In this document: piece by piece, positions 1 through 12,889 of the stretch
How positions within the stretch are numbered: position 1 is the first letter of the stretch
How the letters are laid out: each line of letters starts with the position of its first letter
DNA from: Sebastes aleutianus
Taxonomy: Eukaryota > Chordata > Actinopteri > Perciformes > Sebastidae
Direction: 5' to 3'
Length of the DNA stretch: 64,000 bases
Assembly: GCA_916700875.1 (NCBI GenBank)
Contig: CAKAKS010000022.1
Location: forward strand, 11,616,013-11,680,012
Made by a program: the position numbers and the translations under genes
The notes under the pieces: model-generated
What the model was told of the DNA's origin: nothing
What the model saw: only the letters and a program-made list of their open reading frames with translations
Databases searched by the model: none

Positions 1-1828
1 TAGTGATTGGAAAAAAACAGTTGTTGTACATGAGTTATCCTTGTATCTTAGATTCATAAACGTACAGTACAAATAATGTCGAGTAAATTAGCTTCTCTTA
101 CACTTAGTTATATTTATCTTGTAAATGAAATCTATTTCAGCCTCTGGATTTAGACTTTTTTAATAACTTTGAGTTTGTGATAAAATCCTCATTACAGATG
201 AAAACTGAAAAAAGAAAACTGGGTCTGAATTCAGATTAGTACTACCTGCACAGTATTTGTGCTTTGGTCATTATCATGTTATGTTATTTGTGCCACAACC
301 AGCACTCTATCTTGTGGCATGGTAGATGCACATCATTTGTCTGGTTTGTTATGGGGTGAAGCTACATTTCAGCCAGAGACTTACAATAAGTGAGGAGGCA
401 GATTTGCAATGTTTTACCTAAGACTCACATCCAACATGATATTTGAAACCTGAGACGTACGCAGCCTGTAACATTAAACCTTGACCATTATGAAAGACTG
501 ACAAAAAAAACAACTTTTTATGCTTTTAAATTGGAATCTATGAGTACGAGTTCTGCAGCACCCTGCTGGTTGTGTTTGTCCTCTCTGTGCTTCCTGTCTG
601 CCCTTCCAGCCAAGCGCTCATTTCCTCCACGGGTCGTCTCGCTTCCAATCAATCCTCTCCTCAGGAAAACCTTGGATTTACCTTTCAAAGAGTTTGCTTG
701 TTTTGTCTACGGATTAATTACAAGGCCGTTTTCTACTCTACAAACACATCTCTCTTCTACGCTCATTTGAGAGCTGCTTGAGAACAGGAAGTCTGCGGCT
801 AACTGTAACTAAGCGGGCTTGAACAGATGTCAAATGTGTGTGTGTGTGTACTGTACGTGCACATGTGTATTGTCTATGGAGAGAGCCCAGCGTGTAAATA
901 AAGCGCACAGGCTGATAGCACACTGTTGACTACACACACATGCATAAAAGCTACCAGACATTTAACCAGGACAGAGGCAAAGCAAACAGGGAGTCTGTGT
1001 TAATGATTAACCAACTGACACCCTGCCTGGACACTGCACAGCTTGCTCCTCTGCACATAAGGCTCTCTGTGTGTGTCTTGTGTTGTGTCTTGTGTTGTAT
1101 GGCCGCGAGGGGATCGATCGCTGGGTGAGGTGATGTGGTTCGGTGCACATTTGTGGACCCAGCGGTGTTATGGTTCAGCCCTAATGAGCAGGGGAAACAG
1201 TGTGACCATGCTGAGCGGAGCGGGGCCACCCTGCTATGGAGAATATCATTTGCCCATCCCGAACAAAGTTGGCTAAACACACATCCCGGTGCTATATCAC
1301 AGCTAGCGGCTGAAAATTGCACACCTCCAACACCTCTGAGCTTATCTCCCTTGCAAACTGGCAGGAAGATAGATAATAGTTTTGGCCGTACAATTTCTCT
1401 GAGAGAGTAAACACTCTGTATACAGTATGAGTTGTTTTTGAGATTAATGGCTCCCTTAACAGGAGAAATGTAGGCAGCTATAAATCGCTAATGACTGAAC
1501 TGGGTCTCTGGGTGCAGATTATTGCCCTCTGTGGACGTCACTGAGCTCTAAAGGTGCAGCACTTATCTGTTTATGTTAAAACAAACTACATTAAAAGGAC
1601 TGGAAGATGGAAGATTTATAGAGTGTATAACATCATATTTCCTCAATAAAATGGAAACCTTGAGAGTGATGGTGCATCTTGTATTCAGAATCTAATAAAA
1701 CGTATCTTGGCGAATACATGCTAGATACTGGGGTTGGCAGTTTATCTGTGATAAATGGAAGAGCTGGGAAGTTTGCTTGAGCAATGATAGAAATTGTGCG
1801 TGAAAAAGCAAAGAGTAAAGGCCTTTAA
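1..1828. other. Unique non-coding DNA, no gene seen
   Basis: Open frames here are short (up to about 120 codons), overlap on both strands and show no domain or credible exon boundaries. The only clear local structure is a short TG run at 835-849. No transposon ends are visible up to the element that begins at 1829. Confidence 0.6.
835..849. repeat. TG dinucleotide microsatellite
   Basis: An uninterrupted run of about seven TG units, typical of fish intergenic DNA. No gene function is implied. Confidence 0.8.
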
Positions 1829-2477
1829 GGCCCTGACACACCAAGCCAACAGCCAGCCCTCGGTAAGCGTCTGTCGGCCTAGTTTTTGAGGTGTGTCCTG
1901 CACCGTCGGCTCTAGCCTGCCTGTGTCGGAAGTTTTTTCGGACGACTCAGCATGTTGAATCGGAGGCAGAGCTCGTCGGTGAGAGAATTCACTCTGATTG
2001 GCCGTTCAGCTTCAACGAATCAGTGCACGGGAAGAGAAACCGAAGTGAGGAAAGCAAGAGTGAAGTCACACAGAAGGCTCTTTTCATTTTTCATCATTTC
2101 TTATCTGATCGTTCCAATACTCGGATATTTTCACAACGATATGGCCATCTGGAATAAAGGTAAGTGGTGAGTGAGAGGGGTGTGAAAAGGGTCGGCAAAC
2201 GCTGCTTTGTTTCATGTACGTATCATAACAACGGCTTGTATATCCGCTTCCGGTTTCCCTTTTTGAATGACGAATACAAACTACCGCAACCTGCTGGTGT
2301 GGAGAGTTATTTCATCTCACGCAGGTGCAGAACATACGTGGTAGTTGGCCGTCGGCTGTAGTCTTTGCGGTGTGTTCTAGTGCAACTTGTCCGCCTAGAC
2401 ACAGGCGACGTGAGGCGGCGCAACAGTCGGCCTTCATCGCCGCTACTTCTTTAATGTCAGGTTGGTGTGTCTGGGCA
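1829..2477 (+). mobile_element. MITE, PIF/Harbinger-like
   Basis: A 649-bp block is bounded by inverted ends. The left end reads GGCCCTGACACACCAA and the reverse complement of the right end reads TGCCCAGACACACCAA, 14 of 16 matching. Flanking bases are TTTAA on the left and TTTAC on the right, compatible with a short TTA/TAA-type duplication as used by PIF/Harbinger elements. GC-rich subterminal blocks rich in GTCGGC recur near both ends. The internal open frames have no transposase motifs, so it is non-autonomous. The superfamily is an inference; the inverted ends are seen directly. Confidence 0.65.
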
Positions 2478-2478
2478 T

Positions 2479-2780
2479 TTACACACCGGGGGGCGTGATG
2501 AATAAAGTATACGAAAATGCAAAATACTAACCTGCGAATATTATATGTCTAGGGCTTTTATTGTGAAAGGTAAGAACAGTAGAAGTCGGTCTGGTCTGCA
2601 ATGCCTTTGTCAAGGTTGAAAGAAGTAATACAATTTGCCGTCCTGGTTCGGACTACGGAGCGTCCGTGTTGTTGTTTCATAAATATAAGTGCAAATCATC
2701 CTGCCTTTATTCGTGGTGTGAAAGCTCTGAAAAATCAACCCCGCTCTGGAAAAAGAGTGTCGCTTTTTCGCTGCGTAATC
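2479..2780 (+). mobile_element. Dispersed repeat, copy 1 of 2, abutting the MITE
   Basis: This 300-bp segment is homologous along its length to 44350-44659 on the opposite strand. Shared landmarks in order are ACACACCRGGGGCGTGA, a core around ATATTATATGTCTAGGGC, GTGAAAGGTA, TGGTTCGGACT, GAAAAATCA and TTTTTCRCTGCGT. It starts right after the end of the preceding MITE, which suggests the MITE inserted at its very edge. No coding potential is seen. It is probably a non-autonomous DNA transposon; clear TIRs could not be established. Confidence 0.7.
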
Positions 2781-4411
2781 AAAACTCAAACTTCATCAAC
2801 ACACAAATGCAGAAAAACCATCAAATTAGCCGTTGATTGAGAAAGGAGCGATGACACTGAACATAATGAAAAAAGCAGTTTTAAAACGGTGCATCAGCAT
2901 TAAGTCCTGAAGGTCAACCCATTCTAAGTACAGAATCTAAACATACAGTATTCCTCTGCCAGCAACACTAACTTTCAAAAGAAACGGACGAGGCATACGG
3001 TATGAACAGAAAAGCTAAAAAAAGCACTAATCTTTCAAACCCGGAGCCTGCCAGTGGTGAACCTAGATGGCACAAGAAAGGAAAAAGGAGGAAGAGGGAT
3101 CGACAGGGTGAAAGAGGAATGAAAAGGGCGAAATGGCATTTAGAAGAAAAAAGGCGGTGAAATAAAGAGAGATGGGCGAACAAAAAGGACAATTTCCCGA
3201 AATGTCAAGAGCATTTGAATGGTCACCTTTGGACACTGCAAATAACTGGGCTTATTCAACCACCAACAGAGAGGAAGTGAAGCTTTTTTAACTCATTTCA
3301 CTAACTAACTGCAAATGAAACACACATTTTATTACACTCAAATTGTATTATATGTGGGCAACAATGTAAATCCAATGTGTTTATGTCATGTGCTGTTATT
3401 TGTAATAGCTCCAAACCGCTGTCCTTTACGTTGCTCAATATCAGGGGAGGTAATGAGGTCGTGGGTGTGTATTTATATTACTGTATCTGTATGCAAAGGG
3501 ACGTTTTTCCTGATAAGATCGCGCACCCGCATCATGCATGGAAAACAAGGTGACCGCTGGACTTTCAACATGTCTGCAAACGTGAATCCAATCTTTAAAG
3601 GAAACATTATCTGTCCTTGGCAGCATATTTTGCACTTACTACTCTCCATATCGGTTTCCTTATAGGAAAATAGACTCTCCACAATGTCAGTATGATGCTT
3701 TTAAAGGGATTTAAATGAGGTGATGTGATTGGTCATAAGTGTCAGACATTATATTACATTAATTTAGCAGACAGATAAGAATGTCAGTATTGGACGATTC
3801 TGAAAAAACGTCCAATATTGACGTTCCTGTATGAATAAATGAATATAAAATGTCAATATTGTAACGATTCTGACAAAAACGTTCAAAGGTTCAAAGCCAA
3901 TGGTTATGGTTATGTCCACTGCCAACATTTTTTTCCAAATCTCTTTCTAGATTTTTGCACAAAAATGAATAACATACATAGCTGGCAGTAGTGATAACAG
4001 TGTTCTGTGGTTATCTACTGCAAACCTCACTACAGCCCACTACCACCAATTTCAGTAGATCCCACCCACATCAGTATAAGATAAAGTTAAGTAAAATACA
4101 TTTAAAAAAGGGGTTGCCAGGTTTTATGGAAGGTTATGGGAAGCTCTCAGGCAGAACCTAATCCTCTCAAGCCTAATGCACCGCAGTATCTCACGAATCC
4201 ACCATGTCAACATTTAAAAAAAAAATCTAGCTTCTTACAATATCTGCGCAAATAATTTCTGGATAAGATTGTGTTTATGGCAAATAAAACACTGTGATGG
4301 ACGCAAACTCCAGGCTCCTGCATGAAAGTCAAATGCACTGCACACCCATTTGGTGCAGAAATGGCCGTATTTCCTCGGGACACTGGGCTGCACTTTTGTC
4401 CAAACGTACAA
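2781..4411. other. Unique non-coding DNA with a purine-rich tract
   Basis: No gene is seen. Between about 3050 and 3190 the top strand is strongly purine-rich (AAGGA, GAAGAGG, GAAAAGG runs). A small hairpin and duplication lies at 3783-3883. The rest shows no repeat structure I can recognise. Confidence 0.55.
3783..3883. repeat. Small hairpin with diverged tandem copy
   Basis: GTCAGTATTGGACG at 3783 is followed after 12 bases by CGTCCAATATTGAC, giving a stem with 13 of 14 pairs. A related unit (GTCAATATTG, then ACGATTCTGACAAAAACGTT) follows at about 3850, so the hairpin arm is tandemly duplicated. It is probably the remnant of a small inverted-repeat element. Confidence 0.55.
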
Positions 4412-5120
4412 TGGGCCTCATGCAAGAACCCCTCGCTTAAGTGCGAAGTGGCTTATACAAGTGATTTATGAGAACTTGCCACATTCACCAATTTTTCCTG
4501 TATTTAGAATTTTTTCCTAGGTACGTCCAATGAGATACGTAAGTTTTTCACTAATGCATTGTATGTTTCATCACTTTGAAGCAATTTTGAGTTTGAAAAT
4601 CCTATATAAATTACACCTCCTAATCATGATGACATTAACCTGCTTGACTCTAATCCAATTATAATAGAATTCTAAATGTATTCATATAGGCTAACGATAC
4701 CATCATTCATTTAAATTGGCCATTGATGCTATTGTATAACACCACAATACAATAATATATGATAATCTCAAGCTGCAAAACAACTGAAATTATGCACTGA
4801 TTGTAGGTTCATTTGTGTCTGTATGTAACAAGGTCAACGGGAAGCGTAACCAGGCGCATCAGGCTTTTGGAAGAGAGCGTGTCTTTAGACAGCAAGCTGG
4901 TTTATTAGCAGAGACAGATGAATGGGGCAGGACGCGTAGCCTTCTGGGGCGTTAATTATTCTAATTTACAATTCTCATTTGCGTTCATCGTGTTTACGCA
5001 GGTCATTTACACAGTTATCTGAAGTTAGGGGCGTTTGCTGAATCTGACGTGGCACACTCGTACGAGCCCACCACAAGAAAAAGTTAAGACAAGAATACGG
5101 AAATGTTCTTGCATGAGTGA
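4412..5120. mobile_element. Candidate TIR element with TCATGCAAGAAC ends
   Basis: TCATGCAAGAAC at 4418-4429 recurs as an exact inverted copy at 5105-5116. Sequences of the type GGGCCTCATGCAAGAA are common at the ends of fish repeats. The interior (about 700 bp) is non-coding and AT-rich. Only 12 bases are exactly inverted and no target duplication was identified, so the boundaries are provisional. Confidence 0.45.
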
Positions 5121-6561
5121 ATCCAAACTCAGCTGGTAAGTTTGGTGCTAGCATGGGTTATCGAGGGCTAGTTTTCAGCCTGAGGCTAAAGATCACCCAC
5201 TGATACTATATGAAGATTCTTTCAAGTCGCTTTTCATGTGTAGCCCTGGTGCACATGACACCAAAATACTCCCACCACTCCCTCTGCACACGGCATATAC
5301 AAAAAAAGCACCCCTGGTCAACCTCCATATCAATCCCCGCTGATATGTTATTGCCCTTTTTGGGGTATTGGGTTGTCAAATTTTTGCATTCAAGTTTGTA
5401 TTGCTTTGGCCCACCCAGGCTATCGAGTGCTAATTCTTTCTAAGACAGAGACATGCACTTCCAAATGGAGGAAAGTAGCCCTAATTACAGCTGATGCTCT
5501 CATTTAGTCTCCCCCTCTCTCTCTGCTGCAGGCAGGAAGCTGCCACGAATCACTTACAGCTTTATCGGCGGATAAGTGGCTCTTCAAACATGGAGCTATT
5601 CAGAGAACTCTTTTCAATACACACAGGTGCTCCTTTCACCACCAGCCGGCTTCTCTCGCTCACATTGCACGCTGCAGATACTGTATACAAACATGCACAC
5701 ACATGCATACAGTACAAACAGTTAAACACCTGCTAGAGGTCACCAACGCTTGCCAATGCCACTGATGTCACACAGATGTTTGGCTGGCATCTGGGGGTCA
5801 CAAGAGGGGCAGAGGAAGACAGAGGAGCTGCTTGTTTTCCCCAAATTTTGCAATTTTTTAAACTGTAAACAACTCCAGCGGGTTATAATGTTACTTAATT
5901 TGCCATAAGTGTGGTTTTGAAAGTTTTAGTCAATCAGCTACAATCAGCATATCATTAGGATAGTGTTTTTGATTGATTTCCAAACTTCCAAACTGCTTTT
6001 TTTCTCCATGTATTTTCAGTCATAATTTATTTCAGAACTTATATTATTATTATCTTGTCGAGTTATATTATCACGGTGTGCATTTGATGCCTTGGAACAT
6101 CTTGCTGGTGTGTTAAATGACACTCTGATAACAGATATTTAGAGCAACTGTTCATTGCATCTTGTTATTGGAAAATTAATATCAACTCAAAATGTATGTT
6201 TGGCTATTTCTTGCATGGACAAGGATGCTAAAATCTCTCAAGTCTCAGATCTTGGAGCATCTTTGAATGCACAACAAGTAGCGTTTTCAGAATAACCTGC
6301 AACCTTGCGATGGTAACATAAGTTTGAATAACAAAAACAGAGCAAACCTGAAATAGATAAGGTGTTTCTGGCCTACTGACGGATGTTAATTCAATATTTA
6401 GTTCCCCTTTAGCTCTGTTTTGGTTTCTACCAACTCATGTGGCAAATGTCTGTCTCTTTCGCTGTTAAATGCTCCACTAATTTCACTCGCTAATCCATAA
6501 CTTTGTCTGTTTGCCGGTTGATGTTGGGCTGGTAGCGTAGTTTTAAGAGCTTTTTTGCAGC
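5121..6561. other. Unique non-coding DNA, no gene seen
   Basis: No credible coding segment, transposon end or strong repeat was found. Open frames are under 90 codons and unrecognisable. Confidence 0.5.
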
Positions 6562-6832
6562 TTTTGAAGTGCCTTAAACTTGCATTCTTTCTAACAGCCA
6601 GCAGGGGGCGACTCCTCTGTTTGCAAAAAGAAATCTGATTGTAATCTCAGAGAATATCCGAGTTTTTTTCTCGAAGATTTACGACCTAAATCTTGTTCAG
6701 CGTTCGGTTGTACTTAGCTCCACCCTCTCATGCCTCTTCTAGTTCCAAAAAAAGAAATTTGCGACCGCCAAAATGCTGATCTTGAGGCTTCAAAAAACGG
6801 TAATCCACAAAACAATGGGTGACGTCACGGTG
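6562..6832 (-). repeat. Partial, rearranged inverted copy of the 600-bp repeat
   Basis: Both ends of the repeat seen whole at 41036-41633 are present here in reverse: the block around GCCAGCAGGGGGCGACTCC near 6598, and the block around AATGGGTGACGTCA near 6814. About 300 bp of the middle is missing. It is replaced by a segment with AATCTCAGAGAATATCCGAG, the word that is tandemly repeated at 12728-12889. This looks like a deletion or a chimeric copy. Confidence 0.65.
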
Positions 6833-9604
6833 TAAAACCGAAACAGTTAGTTGAAAGCTGCTAAAAACGTGACACCTTTCATATTATGTGTAGTAATTTT
6901 TAGTAAGTATTTGGACCTTTACAAAGCATGGTACACGGCCGTGGTTAAATCAGTAGCACACCTGTTTATCTGTTTATTATTTTCATCTAAACATGAACCC
7001 AGCAGACAGTACGTTGATAACTCAGCTCATCAGCCTCTATCTCTTCTCCTCCTCTTCTATCTCCAGTCACTGCTGCTCACAGAGGTCACATCTTATTCAT
7101 CCCAGCAGTGATAATTACGACATTCTTATGGAGAGATGAGTGGCCTTTCTGACCCGAGCGTTCCCCTTGACTCACACACACGAGGAAGGGAGAGCAACGT
7201 GAGAGGAATTCATTTGGACGGATGACTGGAGCCCTTTGCACTGAAAGAGACACCGAAGCACACGCAGTACAGTATGGAGAGTACAACGAATCGAGCCACG
7301 GAGGAGCATCTTTGTGCAGACAGGAACAGTTTTTGGGAGTGCTCCTGTTTGGGACGGGATGGAGGAGTCAGCGCTGCCTGTTAGAGCGCCCCGGGCCGAG
7401 TCTGTGTAGGCGACTCAGAAGGAGGATTAGCGGGGATTTAGAGAGCAGTAATTACCCTTGCCCGTGGAGGGTCTGGTAATTAAATTACCTTAGCAACCCC
7501 GTTACTGGCCAGCCACACAGAGCCTCCCAAGGTCAGCGAGAGTGAAATTTCACAATATGCAGAATTTGTTTCGCATTGTCGTAGGAAAAGCGTCGCCTTT
7601 TGTGCCGTCTGCTCATCACAAGGATTGCATTTTTAGCATATAAACTGAAAACCCTAGAGGGTATCACGTGTCTTATGCATCAGGTTCAATGCAAAATATG
7701 TGATTTTTCTGTTTGATTTAAGTCACACAGCATCATCAGAAAACACATTTTCTACTTTGTGTGATTCTTATCACTAGGGATGTAAATAACTAACCATTAA
7801 CGGAATAATGGGAGCTTAAAGAGTATAGAAGCAAAGACACGAAACTCTGGTGCTTTTTTGACAACAGCCGCTAGATGGCCATTTTGGACTGAAAACGTCA
7901 ATGAGTCCATAGCCATGGATGTATAAAGAGACGTCGGTAAATCAGAGGATATTTTACTTAAATAAATCTCATTTAAATTGTTATGTCTTAAAAGTTGTAA
8001 AGTTCACTAACAGCCAAATCCAGAGTTTTTTTCCTCGGCATAATGAACGTGCATCAGACCCACGGGACTGCACCGCCCTTCACACTCATATGACATATCC
8101 GGTTCTGCCAGCATCCTGCTAGCTGTATGCGGCTATAATAATGGAAATATTGACTGTAATTCATCACTTTTATATCTTATAATACACCCATGGGCTGTAT
8201 GCTGTAAGCCTGTACCGTGGTGGATGTATTAATGTCTCTAATGTTCCCAAACAACTGGCTATCGGCCAGTAACTAGTAGTGCTAGTAGCACGACATAAAC
8301 TGAATTTAATGTAGTTGTAGTTGAGATTGCTCTCAAAATCTGTGTGCTGGATTTTTCTAACTTCCATATATGTCCATCGCTCACTTTACGCTCCTCTGGG
8401 AAGCGGCCGGGCAAAAAAAGTTTAATAAATAAATAAGTAAGTAAGTAAATTAGTTATAATAGTATGCATATTTATAATGTTTTTATTGTTCAACCGGGGC
8501 TATTTTGGTAGAGACACACATTTTGATAGCATGAATATAAGTGAACCCTATAGAAAAGCACTACAGTCGTTAAGTGGTGTGATTTACGGTTGAGCGCATG
8601 ACTGTAATGAGCCTCAACTTCCATCAGCGATCAATCACACGTTGCTTTTATGGATGGGAGTTGTGACTCAGAGTAGATTTGTGGTTAAGTGAAGAAATGA
8701 GCTGAGGTTAAAGACCAGTGGATTTGTAGAGAGAGAGAGAAATAAGAGACAGAGACAGAGATGCGTGGGAGTAGCAGCAGCTCCCACACAGGCAGGAAAG
8801 TCACGATCCACCATTGAACAGCACTCGCTCTTCTGCTCAAACTGACATATGAACACGCCAACAACAACAACTCCCATGCACTCTCACATTCACTGCACAT
8901 GTAAAGTCATAGAGTTCCTATCTATGATACTTACATAGAATCCATTAAAATACGCAAATGCATCTTGATGGTTTATTATTTTAAATTCATTCATTTCTCA
9001 ACTTGTGCAGTGTGACAGTCATTAAGCTTCATCACTGTGAGTCCAATAGATCTATAAGCTGCTGCAGGAAGATAACATCACAACCCTACCTACAGTCTGC
9101 ACAAGCAGCCGTGCAAACACAAATGCACACTGACATGTGAACGTGGACACTCACTACACACACTCAACCAAATCACATCATGCTCAAACACAGACCTATA
9201 CATTCTTCGCCAGGGATTGTAGCCTCACTGAAACACAGTATAAACATGTAATTAATTAATGTCCTGCCATTTCGCTACAATTAAAGGAAATGAATTGACT
9301 TCTTTGAATTCTGTCTCTTTTATTTCCTTTGAATCATCCAAGCTTTATGATGAAGGCAATGTCTCCCTTATCTGAAAGCCCACAGTTGTGTTCATGAACC
9401 TCAGGGAAGTCTACCAAAGTAGTGATCCTACTTTACTGCCAAGTGAAGGCAACAGGTCGTAGTGTTTGAACAAATTCAGTTACTTACTACTTACTTCATT
9501 TAACTATTTATACACCACAGGAGGAGTTACATCTTATATCTGTTTTTACAAGTACAATAGAGTGTTGTTATAAACCATTTAATAAATGATTATATTCTAT
9601 ACTT
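6833..9604. other. Mostly unique non-coding DNA
   Basis: No gene is seen. Minor tracts are a TAAG/TAAA tetranucleotide run near 8426-8450 and a GA-rich tract near 8731-8762. The stretch around 7780-8400 contains a phrase (CCATGGATGTATAAAGAGAC) that resembles the start of fish dispersed repeats, but I could not define both ends. Confidence 0.5.
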
Positions 9605-10219
9605 CACTGTAAAAAAAACTGTTTTTTTACAGTTTTTCTTCAAGAAATTTTTTAATTTTTTGTCAAAAAAGACAGAAAAAAAGTAAAAATTACATGTTTC
9701 ATTTGTGATTTATATGTAAATGGTCTTAGATTTACAGTATTTTTTTGTAATCACAATCGTAATTATCTGTATTTAAGCTTTTCTTGATCATTTTTAGAGA
9801 TAATTATTCTGTTTTTTAGAGGTTTATGACTCTATTTTAACAATTAATTTATGTTAGAAGAAAAAGATTTCATGGAATTCTAAAAATATTTCTTGTAAAA
9901 ATACAGATTTTTTTTCCAAAACTTCCGAGTTAATGTAAATTTGGGCTTTTGCAACGTAAAATTACATGTTTCATTTGTGATTTATATGTAAATGGTCTTA
10001 GATTTACGGTGTATGACTATTCTAACAATAAATATTTGTTAAAAGTAAAATATTTAATATAAGTAATAAAGGCTAATTATATAGACATAATTACTGGGTT
10101 TTTACAGTTTATTTATGTTAATTAACGGACAGTATTTTTCCGTTATTTAACAGACATTTTCTGGCGCCCCTGCTGCCGGAAAATTTTCGATATTTTACAC
10201 TTTCTTTTTTTTTACAGTG
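9605..10219. mobile_element. TIR element with CACTGTAAAAAA ends
   Basis: The left end reads CACTGTAAAAAAAACTG. The right end, reverse-complemented, reads CACTGTAAAAAAAAAG, so about 14 terminal bases are inverted. The interior is very AT-rich and non-coding. A roughly 46-bp segment beginning ATTACATGTTTCATTTGTGA occurs at about 9689 and again at about 9961. Repeats ending in CACTGTAAAA are abundant in fish genomes. No transposase is present. Confidence 0.65.
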
Positions 10220-12727
10220 TGCTTGTAAATTGTAAATAGGAGTTAAAGTGCCAAGAAAAGCAGCAAATCCTCACAGCCAGACTGCATTTTTCAGCTATAG
10301 CTTTTTGATATAATCTCTCATATTCAACTATTTTTGAGGAACTTTTTCTTTTAAGAAATGAATACTGAGATAAGTTATTTGGGTGGATGTGTGCTCTGTC
10401 TGCGTGCTGATGAAGGCAGTCTGGTTAGATCGGTGTCTAACAGATAGTACACTACATGGCAGCACATATTGCTCATTAGGGTGGAATTGACTCTATCTGT
10501 CAAGCACCTGTGTGTGTGGGGGGAAAGGCGGCCAGCCATATGCTTCTTGGGACTCCGGAGGATGATTGATGCCCTTATTGTACATCAGGTGTTAAAAATC
10601 CCAGACCTTTCATTTTTGTGTGTGTCTCTTTTCATCATCTTTTCCACTTCCTGCGATTACTGGAGGGGAGCGAATGGAAGTGAATTGGCAACTCTCCAGA
10701 AGCGCAAGTCGATCAACAGACATGTATCACACGACGTCGCCATTAGCTTCCGCTGCAGCCCACTGGAACATGTAGAGGACATGAAAAGCTGCTGCCAGAT
10801 ACCTTCTACGCCACCTGACGAGGGTGATGCTATCGACTTGGCAGAATTAGGCCGCCTCGCAGAGCAATAATTACGACAAGAGATCTTAATCTCAATCGTG
10901 AGAATGAAAGCAAAAGAGGGAGGGGGGGGGATCTTTGTCATGAAGATTTCCCAGTCACGTAGGCTCCCTGGTGTCACACAGGATCCCACCCCCAGAAGTC
11001 ACCTTGACAGTGCCCTTCACGGCCCCTCCATCACCACACTGCTAGAACAGATCTCACAGCCTTGTTTAATTCATTCAGAAGCACTGCAAGGAAATACACT
11101 CTTTAGCGATTTGAAATGAAAAGCCTTGATTTCTCCTTTCATGAGGAAACAAAACACTTTTTTTTAGGTCTATTGTTATATAGGAACACATGATGTGAAC
11201 TAGGGCATGAAATCAAGAGAGAAGAAGAAAAAGAAGACGTAATCACACCAAAAGCTAAAATCAAGCTAGAATTATGACACTTGATTGGCACAAAATTGGT
11301 ATCAACACCAATCTGTCTTCATCAAAATACAATTTGCACTGGAATCATTTGAAAGACAAAATCCACATAGTGTGCAGACAAATGATTCATATGTGATTAA
11401 AATGACAGATTTACTTCTGATGTGTTCTTTACTCTACGACAGTTATATATATCGTCTTGCTTACAGTATCATAATATACTGAATCGTTACCACAGTATCA
11501 TGATCATATTGTATCGCCAAATTCTTGCCAATACACAGCCCTAAACTGTAAAATGAAAATGTTACGGTGGTTTACTTTTTTTTTTATATCATACCATAAC
11601 AGTGGGAAGACTAATAAAGACGGTTTTGATGAGTTTTATTTTGTTTCTGTCCAGTTTGAGTGTGTTAAGTGTGTTTTATGATGATCAGTGAGGAAAAATG
11701 ACTGGTGTCTGACTGGAGTCTGGTGGAAAAGAGCGTATTAATTCTATGTTTTGTACTTTAATAAATTATAATACTCGTCCTAATCACTGTTGATTTTATT
11801 TTTTTTATTACACTGAAGACAAAAGCCAGTTGTTAGTGGGTGTTAGTGGGTTATTGTCCGCTGGGAAAGGGGCTTAATAGACTCTTTATTCTCTGTTTGT
11901 ATAAGCTTCAAACCTGCATTTATTCTCTGACTAAACTAACAAGCCAGAAGGCAGAGCAGAGAGTCAGGAATCCTGGGACTCTGTAGCTTAACCTCGTCTG
12001 CCCTGGTGAACGCTGGTGAATTGCATTGTTTAAGCAAAGAAAATTGGGACCCTGCTCAGGACTACAGAAGGAGGAAGCGGAGAGACACTCCTCCCGGTCC
12101 ATCTGAGCTGCACGCCTCTCACTTTTTCTCCCTCTCTCACTTCCCCCCTGTCTCTCCGTGGACGGCACTCTGCCACTTTGGATATGTCACGGGCAATAAG
12201 GATGAAAAATTGGACTGCTCTTTGGGTCCCCGGTCGGCACGCCGGCTTCGTCTTCCACCTTCGCAGGCCTGGAGGAGGCTGAGCTCCACGCTCACAAAAC
12301 AAAATAGGATTTAACAAGGCCAGAATCACTCACAATGCCTCAGTAAATAGCCACTGAACCCTGCCTGAACCAGCATCGGCGGTTGAATACGGACTTTAAC
12401 ATAGAAGTGTGGAGCGAGAGGATGGAGTGTGACAGCAGGGAGCACCGTGCAGGATTGAATCCTCGATAAAATACAAATGAAACAACCAGGTGATGTCAAA
12501 ATCCATATGCCAAAGTCAGCATGAATAAAGTCTCAGCTCTGCCACACTGGAAAATGTGTGATAACTCTGATCTACAACGGCGTTTTAGGGCCTATCGGTG
12601 ACTCACGTTACTCAAAGGCGGCATATGTGATGTGATGAGGTTGAACCAACCTTGCAAAGTGAAGCAATGTGGTTAGGTTCTTCAACAAAAAAATCCTATT
12701 TTTCATTCTCATGGTTTTGCGCTTTTT
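10220..12727. other. Mostly unique non-coding DNA with minor repeat scraps
   Basis: No gene is supported. An open frame at 10469-10870 (133 codons) shows no domain. A run of nine to ten G lies near 10921-10930. At about 11440-11550 there is a short scrap (GTATCATGATCATATTGTATCG, then CCAATACACAGCCCTA) resembling the end of a dispersed fish repeat. Nothing else is identified. Confidence 0.5.
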
Positions 12728-12889
12728 CTCGTAAATTTGCCACTTTAATCTCAGAGAATATCTGAGTTTTTTCTTTCTCGTAAATTTACAACTTCATAAT
12801 CTTGCAAATTTGTTCTACTTCTCGTAAATTTGCCACTTTAATCTCAGAGAATGATCAAGTTTCTTCTCGTAAATTTACAACTTCATAAT
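12728..12889. repeat. Two-unit tandem repeat, 93-bp period
   Basis: CTCGTAAATTTGCCACTTTA begins at 12728 and again at 12821. Each copy is followed by ATCTCAGAGAAT, then by CTCGTAAATTTACAACTTCA. The two units differ by small indels. The same words occur in the rearranged repeat at 6640-6700, linking the two loci. Confidence 0.75.

Noticed and set aside
10469..10870. 133-codon plus-strand frame
   Set aside because: Overlapped by a 110-codon frame on the other strand, has no recognisable domain and no splice-site support.
12006..12329. Opposed frames of about 100 codons
   Set aside because: They overlap each other on opposite strands, are of low complexity and unrecognisable.
12728..12889. Possible CRISPR-like spaced repeat
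   Set aside because: Only two units, no regular spacer set, and the genome is clearly animal.
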